Under the pieces are notes generated by a model. That model was not told the origin of the DNA, did not search any database, and was given only the letters and a program-made list of their open reading frames with translations. Shown here in pieces: positions 48,120 to 58,398 of a stretch of 64,000 nucleotides of DNA (its first letter is position 1; each line of letters begins with the position of its first letter). This DNA comes from Orobanche coerulescens. Taxonomy: Eukaryota; Streptophyta; Magnoliopsida; Lamiales; Orobanchaceae. A program made the translations under genes and the position numbers. The stretch lies in contig CM065809.1 in assembly GCA_033398695.1 (NCBI GenBank), positions 88,765,644 through 88,829,643 of the forward strand. The letters are read 5' to 3'.

Positions 48120-48343
48120 GAAAATGGTATCAGAGACAAACAATCACGTGGAATGTTTTACCGAAAATATTTTGAAAACGTTTTGCCTTCAAAATCCAAC
48201 ACTTCTGACGACTGTAACTCCTCGAGGGATGTCGAGGTAAAATACACGTAAATTCTTAAGGATCAAGTATGATGTTTGGATTCAGTAAGAACTTAGAGAA
48301 TGTTTGCATTAAACTAACCTGTTAGATTGAACGAACATCACCA
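48120..48343 (+). other. Element I primer-binding site and leader
   Basis: AAAATGGTATCAGAGACAAA follows the LTR. TGGTATCAGAG at 48125-48135 is the initiator Met-tRNA site. A short leader leads to the gag ATG at 48344. Confidence 0.82.
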
Positions 48344-49795
48344 ATGGCACGTCGAGGAGCTAGAAGAAATGTAAATGACGCACAAGGTTCCGCTATGAAC
48401 CAGCAGGAAGACAGAAACACCGGAGAAACTAATCCAGCCGGAAATCAACCACCGCCTGTTAATCAGAACGAACAGGAAGCGGAAAACCAGAACAATGGGG
48501 GATTTGATCCAGCCTTCGTTCAGACTCTCGCCCAGGCCATTGCTATGGGAATCGCTCAGGTCAACCGGGCAGAACAAGTACCAGTCATTAACATAGAAGA
48601 GAACACCGGGAAGGACCATTGGCTGGGAGAAATGCTGAAGGCCAGACCGCCATTATTCGACGGGTCAGGGGATAAGCACGTGGAAGATTGGATCTCGGAG
48701 ATGGAGACTGCCTTCGAGGTGATCGGCTGCCCAGGAAACCGAAAAGTGCCACTCGGGATCAACCAGCTCCGTGACACCGCAGCCCGATGGTGGAGGACCT
48801 ATAAGCCAGAGGACAAAATAGTCGGATGGCCCGAGTTTTCCAAACTATTGAGAGGCGAGTACTGTCCCCGATCAGTTCAAACTGCACGAGCGCAGAGTTT
48901 CTTCAGCGCAGGGCCTCAGAATTTGCCAGTACCAGAAATCATTCGGGCGTACAGGACCGAGCTAAGCTATGTCGCACAGATGGTTCCATCCGAAGACCAG
49001 CGAATTTGTCACCTTGCTCAACGGTTGCCGGAGGATGTTCAACGCTACGCGGCGGGGTTTCATTGCACCACTTTGAGGGCATATGAGGACGTGGTCACAG
49101 CATACGCCGGTACGGTTGTCAGTTCGGATGCCGGGCACAACCAAAAGAAGCAGAAGACAGCAAATCAGTCCGGGAGCACCAGCAGAGTGAATTTGGGAAT
49201 TGGGTTCCCCTCCAAATCAGCAGCTTCGTCCCAACAGAAAGGAACATCTGACGGGCCTTCTCGCCGTAGCTGTTTCAATTGTGGCATAGCAGGGCATACC
49301 ATGAGTCAGTGTCGTAAAGCATCGACAAAGTGTTTTTCATGCGGAAGGGGTGGGCACATGTCTCGCTACTGTTCCCGTATCAAACCTACACCAAACCCAG
49401 CTCCTCAGAGTCAACAAGGCTCGGTACAGACATCCAGGGCGTCTGCCATGTCCGACTACCGATCTCCACCTCACCAATATCCTCTACACGGTGCCGTAAG
49501 AGGACGTGGTCGCGGGGGAGGCACTGCACCCTCCTCGGGGACACTGCCATCCCGCGTGTTCGAACTAAGGGCTACTGACGACCAGACTACACCTGCTGTC
49601 TCAGGTACACTCCTTATTAAATCTCAGCCTGTTCATGTACTGTTTGATACTGGAGCAACCCACTCGTTTATATCCGTAGAATGTGTTAACCGTTTGCATC
49701 TCCCTTGTGTACCTTGTGAGTCCTTTACTGTTAAACTACCCGAGGGTAGCAGGGTGGAGGGTAACTTGGAAGTTCGAACCAGGTCGTATCAATAA
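48344..49795 (+). CDS. Element I gag and protease start
   Basis: A 483-codon frame. It opens MARRGARRNVND and a Gln/Asn-rich stretch, then the gag domain (about residues 95-270, with DWISEMETAFEVIGCP, RWWRTYKPEDKIVGWPEF and YCPRSVQ). Two intact CCHC knuckles follow (CFNCGIAGHTMSQC and CFSCGRGGHMSRYC, encoded at 49271-49374), then an Arg/Gly patch, then the protease motif FDTGATHSFIS (active-site codons 49646-49657). The TAA at 49793-49795 ends it early. Gag forms the particle and binds RNA. The ATG at 48344 is the first in the leader frame and suits the family. Confidence 0.9.
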   Translation: MARRGARRNVNDAQGSAMNQQEDRNTGETNPAGNQPPPVNQNEQEAENQNNGGFDPAFVQTLAQAIAMGIAQVNRAEQVPVINIEENTGKDHWLGEMLKARPPLFDGSGDKHVEDWISEMETAFEVIGCPGNRKVPLGINQLRDTAARWWRTYKPEDKIVGWPEFSKLLRGEYCPRSVQTARAQSFFSAGPQNLPVPEIIRAYRTELSYVAQMVPSEDQRICHLAQRLPEDVQRYAAGFHCTTLRAYEDVVTAYAGTVVSSDAGHNQKKQKTANQSGSTSRVNLGIGFPSKSAASSQQKGTSDGPSRRSCFNCGIAGHTMSQCRKASTKCFSCGRGGHMSRYCSRIKPTPNPAPQSQQGSVQTSRASAMSDYRSPPHQYPLHGAVRGRGRGGGTAPSSGTLPSRVFELRATDDQTTPAVSGTLLIKSQPVHVLFDTGATHSFISVECVNRLHLPCVPCESFTVKLPEGSRVEGNLEVRTRSYQ

Positions 49796-49819
49796 TGCAA
49801 ATTTGGATGACCCAATCTC

Positions 49820-52264
49820 ATGGTCTTTCCACTCCAGAACGAAGATGTGATTTTAGGTATGGACTGGATGACGATGCACAAGACGGTATTGGATACCTAT
49901 CACCTGACCGTTTCTATTACGACCCATGATGGTGTCACTCACACAATTAGAGGCCGAGAGCACTTCAGTACTAAAGGATCCCTCAGTCTCCTTTCAGCAG
50001 TAGCATCTCATGATGATCGAGGAACGTATTACTGGTGCTATATTCTTCAGGAGGGCACGTCAAAATTGTCGGTTGCTAACATTCCTGTAGTGAACGAATT
50101 TCCGGACATATTCCCCGACGAAGTACCTGGATTGCCACCACAAAGAGAGGTCGATCTCTCAATTGAACTTGAGCCAGGAACGACGCCTATCTCCAAGGCA
50201 CCATACAGGATGGCACCAGCCGAAATGAAGGAACTAAAGTCACAACTCGAAGAATTGCTAAGGAAGGGGCTCATTCGTCCAAGTACTTCACCATGGGGTG
50301 CGCCAGTTCTTTTTGTGAAGAAAAAGGACCGCTCTCTGCGCCTGTGTATCGATTACAGGGAACTTAATAAGGTCACTATTAAGAACCGTTACCCACTTCC
50401 AAGGATTGATGATTTACTGGACCAACTGCAAGGGGCGACTGTGTTTTCAAAGATCGACTTACGTTCGGGATATCACCAATTGAGAATTCGAGAGGAGGAT
50501 ATTCCTAAGACCGCATTTCGATCGAGATATGGGCACTACGAGTACATGGTGGTTTCGTTTAGCCTGACTAATGCTCCAACCGTTTTTATGGAATTGATGA
50601 ACAGGGTTATGACAGAGTTTCTCGATAAGTGTGTGGTGGTTTTCATTGACGATATTTTAATTTATTCCCGAAGCCGATGGGAGCATGAGGAACACTTGAG
50701 GCAGGTGTTGAGCGTTTTAAGGCAACATCAACTGTATGCTAAACTTTCTAAATGCGAGTTCTGGATGCCAGAGGTAACCTTTTTGGGTCATGTGATTTCA
50801 GCAGGAGGCATTAAAGTAGACCCCCAGAAGATCGAGACAGTTATGAATTGGGAACCACCTAGAAACGTCAAAGAGGTGAGGAGTTTCCTGGGGTTGGCGG
50901 GATATTATCGACGGTTCGTCGAGGCCTTCTCCTGTGTCGCTCAGCCATTAACAAATCTGCTTAGGAAGAACACCAAGTTTGTCTGGACAATAGATTGTCA
51001 GGAGAGTTTCGACAAGCTAAAAAGGAAGCTTACTACTGCCCCAGTGTTGGTACTACCGCAGGGTACGGAGGGATTCGTAATATGCACCGATGCGTCTAAG
51101 CACGGGCTGGGATGTGTGTTCATGCAAAATGACAGGGTTATCGCTTACGCCTCTCGACAACTTAAACCTTATGAGGTAAACTACCCGACACATGACTTGG
51201 GACTAGCCGCAGTGGTCCACGCTCTTAAGATTTGGAGACATTACCTATATGGGGTTACCTGTAAGATCTTTACGGACCACAAGAGTTTAAAGTATATTTT
51301 CACGCAGAAAGAGTTAAATATGAGACAGAGGCGTTGGCTGGAGTTAATCAAGGATTACGATGTAGAGATTCTATATCACCCTGGAAAGGCCAACGTCGTA
51401 GCAGACGCACTGAGTCGGAAAACTGCGCAGGAGGTGACACTATCTGGTTTGACAGTAAATCTGGAGTTGCAGCAAGATCTCAGGAGAAATGACATTGAAG
51501 TGTGGATACAACACCGCCAGGGACAGTTGTGCTCGATTGATATTCGTTCGTCTCTGCTGGACGAGATACGCCTAGCACATATGGAGGATCCAAAACTTCG
51601 TGCGATCGGCGCAAAGGCCGAAGGGGGAGTTATTTCAGACTACAGGATCCAAGGGGGCTTAGTTATATTTAAGAACAGGATTTGCATTCCACCTAATGAC
51701 GAGCTTAAGCAAACTATACTCAAGGAAGCTCATTCTACTCCCTATTCGATACATCCCGGGGCGAGCAAAATGTACAAAGACCTGCGAAAGAGTTTCTGGT
51801 GGAAGAACATGAAGCAAGAGGTAGCAAGGTTTGTCGCTCGATGTATGATATGTCAACAGGTGAAGATTGAACACCGTAGACCGGCCAGAATCATGCAGCC
51901 CTTATCCATTCCGGAATGGAAATGGGAGAGCATATCAATGGACTTTGTCACCAAGTTACCAGTGACGGCGGGGGGAAAGGACACGATATGGGTTATTGTA
52001 GACCGACTGACAAAGTCGGCACACTTCATTCCAATTCAGGAGGGCATCGGAACAGAACAGCTGGCCACCATCTTTGTTCGGGAAATCGTGAGATTACATG
52101 GCGTTCCCTCGCGGATTATTTCGGATAGAGACACTAGATATGTGTCCCGCACGGAAGGTCTGTCCACTGTGCCATGGGTACTCAATCGCATTTCAAGATC
52201 GCCTATCACCCTCATACGGATTGACAATCAGAACGCTCCTTACAGACCATGGAAGTTATGTTGA
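49820..52264 (+). CDS. Element I pol: protease tail, RT, RNase H, integrase (truncated)
   Basis: An 814-codon frame, in the same frame as gag but separated by TAA (49793-49795) and TGA (49808-49810). The start codon is only the first Met after the stops. It has VILGMDWM (protease tail, 11-18), RT with the catalytic FIDD at 275-278, RNase H with an Asp at 424, integrase zinc ligands (His 638, Cys 675 and 678), and catalytic Asp at 708 and 769. In RT the usual PFGLTNAP block reads SFSLTNAP, two changes likely to harm activity. After residue 772 frameshifts replace the catalytic Glu region. Confidence 0.9.
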   Translation: MVFPLQNEDVILGMDWMTMHKTVLDTYHLTVSITTHDGVTHTIRGREHFSTKGSLSLLSAVASHDDRGTYYWCYILQEGTSKLSVANIPVVNEFPDIFPDEVPGLPPQREVDLSIELEPGTTPISKAPYRMAPAEMKELKSQLEELLRKGLIRPSTSPWGAPVLFVKKKDRSLRLCIDYRELNKVTIKNRYPLPRIDDLLDQLQGATVFSKIDLRSGYHQLRIREEDIPKTAFRSRYGHYEYMVVSFSLTNAPTVFMELMNRVMTEFLDKCVVVFIDDILIYSRSRWEHEEHLRQVLSVLRQHQLYAKLSKCEFWMPEVTFLGHVISAGGIKVDPQKIETVMNWEPPRNVKEVRSFLGLAGYYRRFVEAFSCVAQPLTNLLRKNTKFVWTIDCQESFDKLKRKLTTAPVLVLPQGTEGFVICTDASKHGLGCVFMQNDRVIAYASRQLKPYEVNYPTHDLGLAAVVHALKIWRHYLYGVTCKIFTDHKSLKYIFTQKELNMRQRRWLELIKDYDVEILYHPGKANVVADALSRKTAQEVTLSGLTVNLELQQDLRRNDIEVWIQHRQGQLCSIDIRSSLLDEIRLAHMEDPKLRAIGAKAEGGVISDYRIQGGLVIFKNRICIPPNDELKQTILKEAHSTPYSIHPGASKMYKDLRKSFWWKNMKQEVARFVARCMICQQVKIEHRRPARIMQPLSIPEWKWESISMDFVTKLPVTAGGKDTIWVIVDRLTKSAHFIPIQEGIGTEQLATIFVREIVRLHGVPSRIISDRDTRYVSRTEGLSTVPWVLNRISRSPITLIRIDNQNAPYRPWKLC

Positions 52265-52489
52265 GAGAATGTTTACTCGATTGTGGCAAGGACTGGGCTT
52301 AACACCTCGCAGCGAGAATTTTCATACAACAACAGCTGGCATGCAAGCATAGGCATGGCCCCCTTTGAGGCCTTGTATGGTAGAAAGTGCAAGTCTCCCC
52401 TATGTTGGGACGATGCATCCGATGTCATCACCACCGAGTTGGATCTAATCTAGGAATCTATTAAGAAGATATCCATTGTTCGAAAACAC
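52265..52489 (+). pseudogene. Element I integrase core, frameshifted stretch
   Basis: Between the two open frames the integrase continues in shifting frames. SWHASIGMAPFEALYGRKCK is readable at about 52328-52390, then LCWDDASDVITTELD and a TAG near 52452. Small deletions near 52150-52240 explain the break. Confidence 0.75.
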
Positions 52490-52975
52490 ATGTTGGCAGT
52501 GCAGAGTCGCCAAAAGTCTTATGCTATGGACCGGCAGCGACCGTTGGAATTTATGGTTGGGGATCATGTTTGGGTTAAAGTATCGCCAATGCGGGGCATT
52601 CGACGCTTCGGCCAGAAGGACAAACTAAGCCCGAGATTTATTGGCCCGTTCGAAATACTGGACCGAGTCGGTAGACTCGCTTATCGGCTAGCATTACCAC
52701 CATCGTTAGATGGAGTGCATAATGTCTTCCACGTCTCCCATCTGAGAAAGTACGTGTACGATCCTAGCCACAAGATCAACTTCGAGGAAGTAGAGATTTC
52801 CAATGATGCTACCTTTAGGGAAGTTCCAACAGTGATTTTGGATCGACGCGTAAAGACACTAAGAAACAAGAACATACCCCTTGTTAAAGTTCAGTGGTCG
52901 CACCACGGTACGGAAGAAGCGACTTGGGAGACCGAGGTGAGCATGAGAGAGAATCATCCCGAGTTATTTTCTTAG
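52490..52975 (+). CDS. Element I integrase C-terminus with chromodomain-like tail
   Basis: A 161-codon frame, not an independent gene. VGDHVWVKVSPMRG and KLSPRFIGPFEILDRVG form the GPY/F region. NVFHVSHLRKYVYDPSHK and VKVQWSHHGTEEATWETE form the chromodomain-like tail, which in chromoviruses steers integration to heterochromatin. It ends at a natural stop just before the GGGACGAAAC motif and the polypurine tract. Confidence 0.87.
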   Translation: MLAVQSRQKSYAMDRQRPLEFMVGDHVWVKVSPMRGIRRFGQKDKLSPRFIGPFEILDRVGRLAYRLALPPSLDGVHNVFHVSHLRKYVYDPSHKINFEEVEISNDATFREVPTVILDRRVKTLRNKNIPLVKVQWSHHGTEEATWETEVSMRENHPELFS

Positions 52976-53008
52976 TTTTGGGACGAAACTATTTTTAAGG
53001 GGGTGGTA
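52976..53008 (+). other. Element I polypurine tract
   Basis: TTTTGGGACGAAACTATTTT then AAGGGGGTGGTA, immediately before the 3' LTR at 53009. Confidence 0.82.
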
Positions 53009-55233
53009 TGTAATACCACTAGTATTACATGCTTTTTCACTTTGGGCGCTCACGTCCATTTCTTCTGTTTGATAAATAAATGTACTCCATTGCAATAAAA
53101 CATATTTTGTATAATATGGTTGTACTGTATTGTTCGCATCTGTTATTCGTGCATTGTGATGGTGTGATGATTGACGAACTTTCAGTGACATACCTCGATG
53201 TCGTTAGGTAATTATCGGTGCGAATATGATGGTGGCCAACGTCTTGTTCCCCGAGAGATTTCCATACGACATGGAGAGGGAGTCGCGTCATAAGAGATTA
53301 ATGTGATAATAATTTAGCAAACAAAACTGTCCTTTACGTACGTTATACTCCGAGTCATTACGTACGCTATATCTGAGTCATTATGTACGTTAAATATCGG
53401 CCCTTACGTACGTAACATCGGTCTTCGGTCTTCGGATAGGAATCTTCATCAGGTAGTACGCATGCCGACCAAATTTCGGCGTGATTGCGACAGGCAAGTC
53501 AACGAGGTGTGACGTACGTTAACCCGCTTTCGTTACGTACGTAATGATGTGTGTAAATCGTTCCAGCGAGTTCCTTACGTACGTTAATATTTTTCCATAA
53601 CGTACGTAAAGTCTCTTACGTACGTAAACCGTCAGGCATAACGTACGTAAGGGCAATCTGAGTTTATAAAAGAACACTTTGCCTTTCATTTCTTCCGTCC
53701 CAAAAATCATTCTTCTTCCTTATACACTGCTCTTCACCATCCTTGAGCCAATTCTAACCTCCCAATTCAAGTGCTATCCTATTAGAGTACATTAATCAAG
53801 CTTCGGGGAAGGTCTTGAAGGTGTTATCCTCTCGTTCTCCTTCGTCCACCGTCGTTCTTCATCATCTTTTGTCAGTAAAGGTAAGTTTATCCAACCTTGA
53901 ACTCATTTCAGTATTGTTTAGTAAGTTATAGTAAACCTCGGATGCCTTCGGTAGCTTAGAACCCTCAGTAATAATCGAACCGGTATATAACTATCGCAAT
54001 TGTTAATCGATATCCATCAAAGCTAGAAATTGGAATGAATAATGGTAGAACTCATAATCATATTGCTAATCACCAACTTCTCGGAATCATCTTGAAGAAT
54101 TTCATGTATAACCATATTATCATGTTGAATAAAACCGTTAATGAATCCTTGATGAACTTACCAACAATTTCTAGCCGAATAGATACCGAAACATGTTAAG
54201 ATGATGGATTAATCGTTCTAGACTTGCATATTAAGACAACGATGAAATCTTGGTGATTGTTGGTTATAATTAACTAGGAATGTTGTGTTAGAACACTATT
54301 GTTTAGCGGAAGGATAACTTATATAGAATGTTGCCGAACCTAAGAAATTAATGGCACGCATTATGGTTAAAAATGGAGAAATTTGATTCCGACATCATAA
54401 GCAACTAGGATAGGGTTCTAACAGGCGGGAGGGGGAGGAACGTCGTTGATCATCATTATTATCATAAGATGTTAATCGACAAACATGTAATAGGTCGGAT
54501 TTCCAAGTGCGATCGTTCAAGCCGTTGCCTTGTCAAGAAATAACTCTCGTCGGATTTGAGGCAAGTGAATCTTGCTCAGACTTTACGTCTTGTAATTTTA
54601 GACATAGTAAATGTTACTATTGTGGAATGGTGCTCTTACGATTATCTTGTCCGGAGTATTCCCGAGTAGATACTACCGTGACCCTTGGCCGCGGCCTTGG
54701 GAGTTTTCTTGTTGGACCGTGTTGCGGGATAAAACCTGAATGGTACCCACGTCCGGAGTATTCCTGTGTAGATACTTCTGTGACCCTTGGTTGCGACCTT
54801 GGGAGTTTATGTGCTGATAAAAGGAATAACATGGAACATTCGGTGATAACTTTATTCCTTGAAATTATTAGATTTTACCTTTGAGTTTGGTTTGGATTGT
54901 TTCTGACCTAGGTTACTGGCACGACATGTCGTGCCAGGTAAATTTGTTGAATTTGTGCAGGACACCGCCGAAGGTTACGGCCAGGCATGAGCTGTGTTGG
55001 AAGAAGGCTGTTAATTTCTTAAATCAATTTGAACATTCCACGTTGTGTAATAACCGTATGTACGGACACAATTTTCTTTTGTACTTTGGGTTGTACGAAT
55101 ACTTTCTTAATTACTTCCGTATATTACCACTTTTAATAAAATATTTTAGAAAATATTTTAAAAAACTTGCCTTGTGGGTCCCTCATGGGATCTACGGCAC
55201 TGTGGCGTCCCGGTTCATTTTGGGGGCGTTACA
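53009..55233 (+). repeat. Element I 3' LTR
   Basis: Same length and content as the 5' LTR. Palindrome array at 53336-53650 and TATA box at 53665-53672. Differences from the 5' LTR are scattered, mostly single transitions. Confidence 0.95.
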
Positions 55234-55238
55234 GGTAG

Positions 55239-56159
55239 GGTCCGTCGAGGCCTCTGGAGTTTGGTACATGATGTGTACGAACGATGTATGTTGTCCAGGT
55301 AGGGTCCATCGAGGCCTCTGGAGTTCGGTACATGACGTGTACGAACAATGTGTGTGGTCCAGGTAGGGTCCATCGAGGCCTCCGGAGTTCGGTACATGAT
55401 GTGTACGAACAGTGATCGTGTGACAGTGATTGGTTGGATAACGTTTTAAAGCATAAGTCACGAACTCATGATGATATCTTAACTAGTGTGTTTTGAAATG
55501 ATAATCGGGCTGAGGCCCTAATGTTTTCGAAAAGGTTTTGTAAATCGGGACTTGAGGTCCAAAAGAATTTCTACTTTAAAAATCCCCGAGCTAATGAGTT
55601 CCTTTTCAAATATTGCTTGCTGGAATTCGAAACTCTAGAACTTCTCGGGAATATTTTGCTAGTTGATTTCCATGGTAAATTCGTGTTTTCTATTTACTTG
55701 TTGCATTTCATATCGTATTATAGTTGCAGTTGTAAAACAGTGGAGTTTTACTAACCCCCGAGTAATCGGGGGGTGGATGTCTGTTTTGCGTCCAGGTACA
55801 TGCAGGTTCAGGGGAGTAGTCACAGGATTGGCACAGGAGGATGACGAGCTGCGATACTAATCAATAGATGAGAGTTGTTTTGATTTTCGTTGTGTTGTCA
55901 GAGTTGATTTCAGTCTTCCGCTGTATTGTGTTTCGACCCCTGTGTGGGTAATGTTGTTTTAGTCAGTTCTGTTGATTGAGTTGTGTGACCTCATCGGTCT
56001 GTGTATTCACGTGTAAGTGACCTTAATGGTCTGAATTATTTTATTGTTTGACCCTGGCCGGGCAAACATTTGGTCGTTTTGTAAGGTTTAGCCTGGTAGA
56101 TCCTCGTGAAAAGAGGTCTACGGCGTGTAATATTCCCATATGGTTTGGGGGGTGTTACA
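55239..56159 (+). repeat. Element H 3' LTR, second part
   Basis: Continues the LTR of H after I. Three more units of about 64 bp (55239-55410) with TCGAGGCCTCTGGAGTTCGG and TACATGATGTGTACGAAC make about four with the one before I. The tail has GGGGAGTAGTCACAGGATTGG-type sequence shared with J and ends GGGTGTTACA. Confidence 0.88.
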
Positions 56160-56164
56160 CTAAT

Positions 56165-57125
56165 CGTGCACCTAACGCGCGTTAAGCTACAGTGTGTGTG
56201 TGCGATGTGGATTTATCGCTTGAGGCAATAGGCTAGAGTTAGGAGTAACAAGATTGTGTGTGGGGACAATCCATTGTGACAGATTTGTTATATTACCATT
56301 TTTTGGGGAATTTATCTTAAGTACCCAAATGTCGTATTGCATGATTTATATTTGCTTTTTAGCTTGTAGGATGTTACTCCAATGTGATTGTCGATCTTTG
56401 GAAATATTTAGTGCGAGTATGTGTGGTTTGTCCACCCGGGGACGGTTCAACGAGACCTCTAGGGAACTATGCTAAGGGTGGTGGATCTCGGACGTGGTTT
56501 TCCACCTAGAGACGATTTGGTGGAACCTCTGGGGGTCGATGCTAAAGAGCATGGCCGCAGAATACCCTGTGTGTTGTTATTTGTAATGATGTTGCATGGC
56601 AACATGTTATCTGGATAATGTTGTTTTTGAGGAAATTTGACATTCCAGAATATTATTTTGCAAAGGATTTCGAAATGAGACATTTCATGATATATGGTTT
56701 ATAGTTTTGGTAAAACTACCCGAGGTATCAAAAGTAATTTCAAACCATATTTCAGAAAATTACACGAACTCAAGGATTTCAAAATGTTATTATTTAAACG
56801 AATACCTCGTGGAATTTAAAAAAAAAATGCTATCAATGACTGTCTATCATGATGTGAAGTTTGTTACAGCCGTAAGTTTTCTGTTGTTACGGATGTATTT
56901 GTATCGGTAATGGATATAAGATTTATGTTGATACGGCCGTATGATCCGTAAGTTACGATCGTGAATTCCATCTATTGCAGTCATAATTTTTGTATTTGTT
57001 TAGGTATCCTGAACGGATGTTTTTGCCATGTTACTATTTTTTGCCTTACATCGATATATTGCGGTGAGTTGGTATTTTTGGTATGTTGTTTTGTGATGTT
57101 ATGTTCCCTTGTATATCACAGTTGT
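56165..57125 (+). other. Element J leader, second part
   Basis: Resumes after H with CGTGCACCTAACGCGCGTTAAG. It holds two units near 56425-56545 with GACGGTTCAACGAGACCTCT, similar to the LTR tandem repeats, and near 56930 ATACGGCCGTAT. T-rich sequence leads to the gag start near 57130; the AG before TCCGAGAAATC could be a splice acceptor. No other gene. Confidence 0.5.
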
Positions 57126-57464
57126 TTTTTTAGTCCGAGAAATCGAGGCCAAGGCCATGGTCGTAGTCGTGGGCATAGTCCAGAGCGTGGAGAGGTGACT
57201 CGTTCGATGTCGAATGCAAATCAGCCCAGTGCAGATGGTCGGGAATATCAGTCATGTGATCAAAGGCACACAACTAGAGGTAATGTTACTTTGGGTGCCG
57301 CCACCATTCTTCAACAGGTGGCAACCCAATTGGCGCAGATGAATCAGGGTGTGCACCAAAGTGAGGTCCTAAATGGGGATAACAGAGCTAGTAAGTGGCT
57401 ACAAGACGTGATGAAAATGCATCCACCTCATAGTGTCAGTTCCTATGACTTGTTAGGTTGGTAG
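57126..57464 (+). pseudogene. Element J gag, Arg/Gly-rich N-terminus
   Basis: The frame reads RNRGQGHGRSRGHSPERGEV, then ATILQQVATQLAQMNQGVHQ and ASKWLQDVMKMHPP, matching the N-terminus of gypsy gags such as A. No ATG is obvious at the start. The upstream residues of the long frame from 56961 are not gag-like, so the start is unresolved. A stop follows at 57462-57464. Confidence 0.65.
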
Positions 57465-57479
57465 AACTGGCTCTTCTAG

Positions 57480-57971
57480 TTGGGAAGAACGCTTGATGCT
57501 GTAGCTTGTCCTGATGAGAGAAGGGTGCCCATTGCTAAGTACCTCCTCGATAAGGAAGTTGTAGACTGGTGGGAGGCCATAGTGCGTAGAGACCAGACAG
57601 CCACTTGGGCTGAGTTCAAGCTGCCATGGAGGTCGAGCATTGTATGTTGCTTATTCGAGAGCGCAGGATTGTTACACTTTTCTCGTCTAAGCCCCAAGAA
57701 TGTGTCGGTATCCCGGGTGATAGTCGATGATAATCAGCACTTATGTCATGTTCGTGAGCAAGTGAGAAGGAAAGCTGACAAGATTCATTACTTTGATATG
57801 CGTATGAAACCCCATATACGAAAAAGCATGACTGCTCTCATGTGTACTACTTTGAAAGAGTATCAGGATCATGCTTTAGCCATCGAGATAGCCATTTCCG
57901 TGACAGAAACTAGTTCAGAGAGCAAGAGACAAAAGAACTCGGGAAGTTTTTCCAGGGGATCAGAGAAGTAA
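57480..57971 (+). pseudogene. Element J gag domain
   Basis: RTLDAVACPDERRVPIAKYL, VDWWEAIVRRDQTATWAEFK and, after an internal frame slip, FDMRMKPHIRKSMTALMCTT and LKEYQDHALAIEIA. The same blocks occur in A gag (SEWWEAIRPLDHDADWGEFK, FDMRMKREIHRYMSGFECTT), so J and A share a gag lineage. No pol domain follows. Confidence 0.78.
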
Positions 57972-58053
57972 GTTCCATGAGTATGTTGTTTCGTATCATT
58001 ATTCTGGGAGGATTCCATGTTTACCTTATCAGTCTAAGAGTCTTACTCCTGTA

Positions 58054-58251
58054 GTGAGTAAGGCGAGCGGTGAGAAGATATGCTTCAACTATACTCGGGT
58101 GGGCCATATTCAGAATAATTATCGTTCGCTGCAGGTTAACTATTTCAACTGTGGCCAAGTGGGACCCCAAGCGGTGCATTGGGAGACTGTCACTAAGATG
58201 TTTGGGGACCGGGGGTGCGCTCCTGCTTCTGGAGAGGCCAATGGTGCCTGA
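58054..58251 (+). pseudogene. Element J gag zinc knuckles (decayed)
   Basis: CFNYTRVGHIQNNY and YFNCGQVGPQAVHW keep the spacing of CCHC knuckles but have lost several ligands. ETVTKMFGDRG follows, as in the ETVAE of B. Confidence 0.7.
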
Positions 58252-58354
58252 TGATAGTGGTTCATGTGTTGCATTATAGATTGAAGCTAGTGCTAAGATT
58301 TGATATTTGTTGCTTAAATGCTTTTGTTTTGTTATGTAGCGCCTTGATGCTTCA

Positions 58355-58398
58355 TGTTTTAAGTTTCGAGGACGAAACTTATTTTTAGTGGGGTTGAA
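58355..58398 (+). other. Element J hairpin and polypurine tract
   Basis: AAGTTTCGAGGACGAAACTT is an exact inverted repeat, then ATTTTTAGTGGGGTTGAA leads into the LTR start TGTAAAACC at 58399. Confidence 0.72.

Larger units (their letters stand above)
45895..55233 (+). mobile_element. Element I: young, nearly complete Ty3/gypsy chromovirus-type retrotransposon
   Basis: Two LTRs of exactly 2225 bp (45895-48119 and 53009-55233), about 98 percent alike in the stretches compared by eye, with GGTAG duplicated at 45890-45894 and 55234-55238. All gypsy domains are present in order, and the C-terminus is of the Tekay/Del type. It is the most recent insertion in the right half of the window. Damage: two in-frame stops after the protease motif and several frameshifts in the second half of integrase. 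Confidence 0.95.
43798..56159 (+). mobile_element. Element H: internally deleted gypsy derivative
   Basis: CTAAT lies on both sides (43793-43797 and 56160-56164). The left end starts TGTAATATCCGG and the right end is GGGTGTTACA. Almost the whole 5' LTR and most of the interior are missing: after a few tens of bases the sequence matches the 3' end of the internal region of B (about 44030-44224, with the GTTTCGGGACGAAAC hairpin and polypurine tract), then the full 3' LTR follows. Without insert I it is about 3.0 kb. It is related to B by LTR and internal sequence. Confidence 0.78.
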
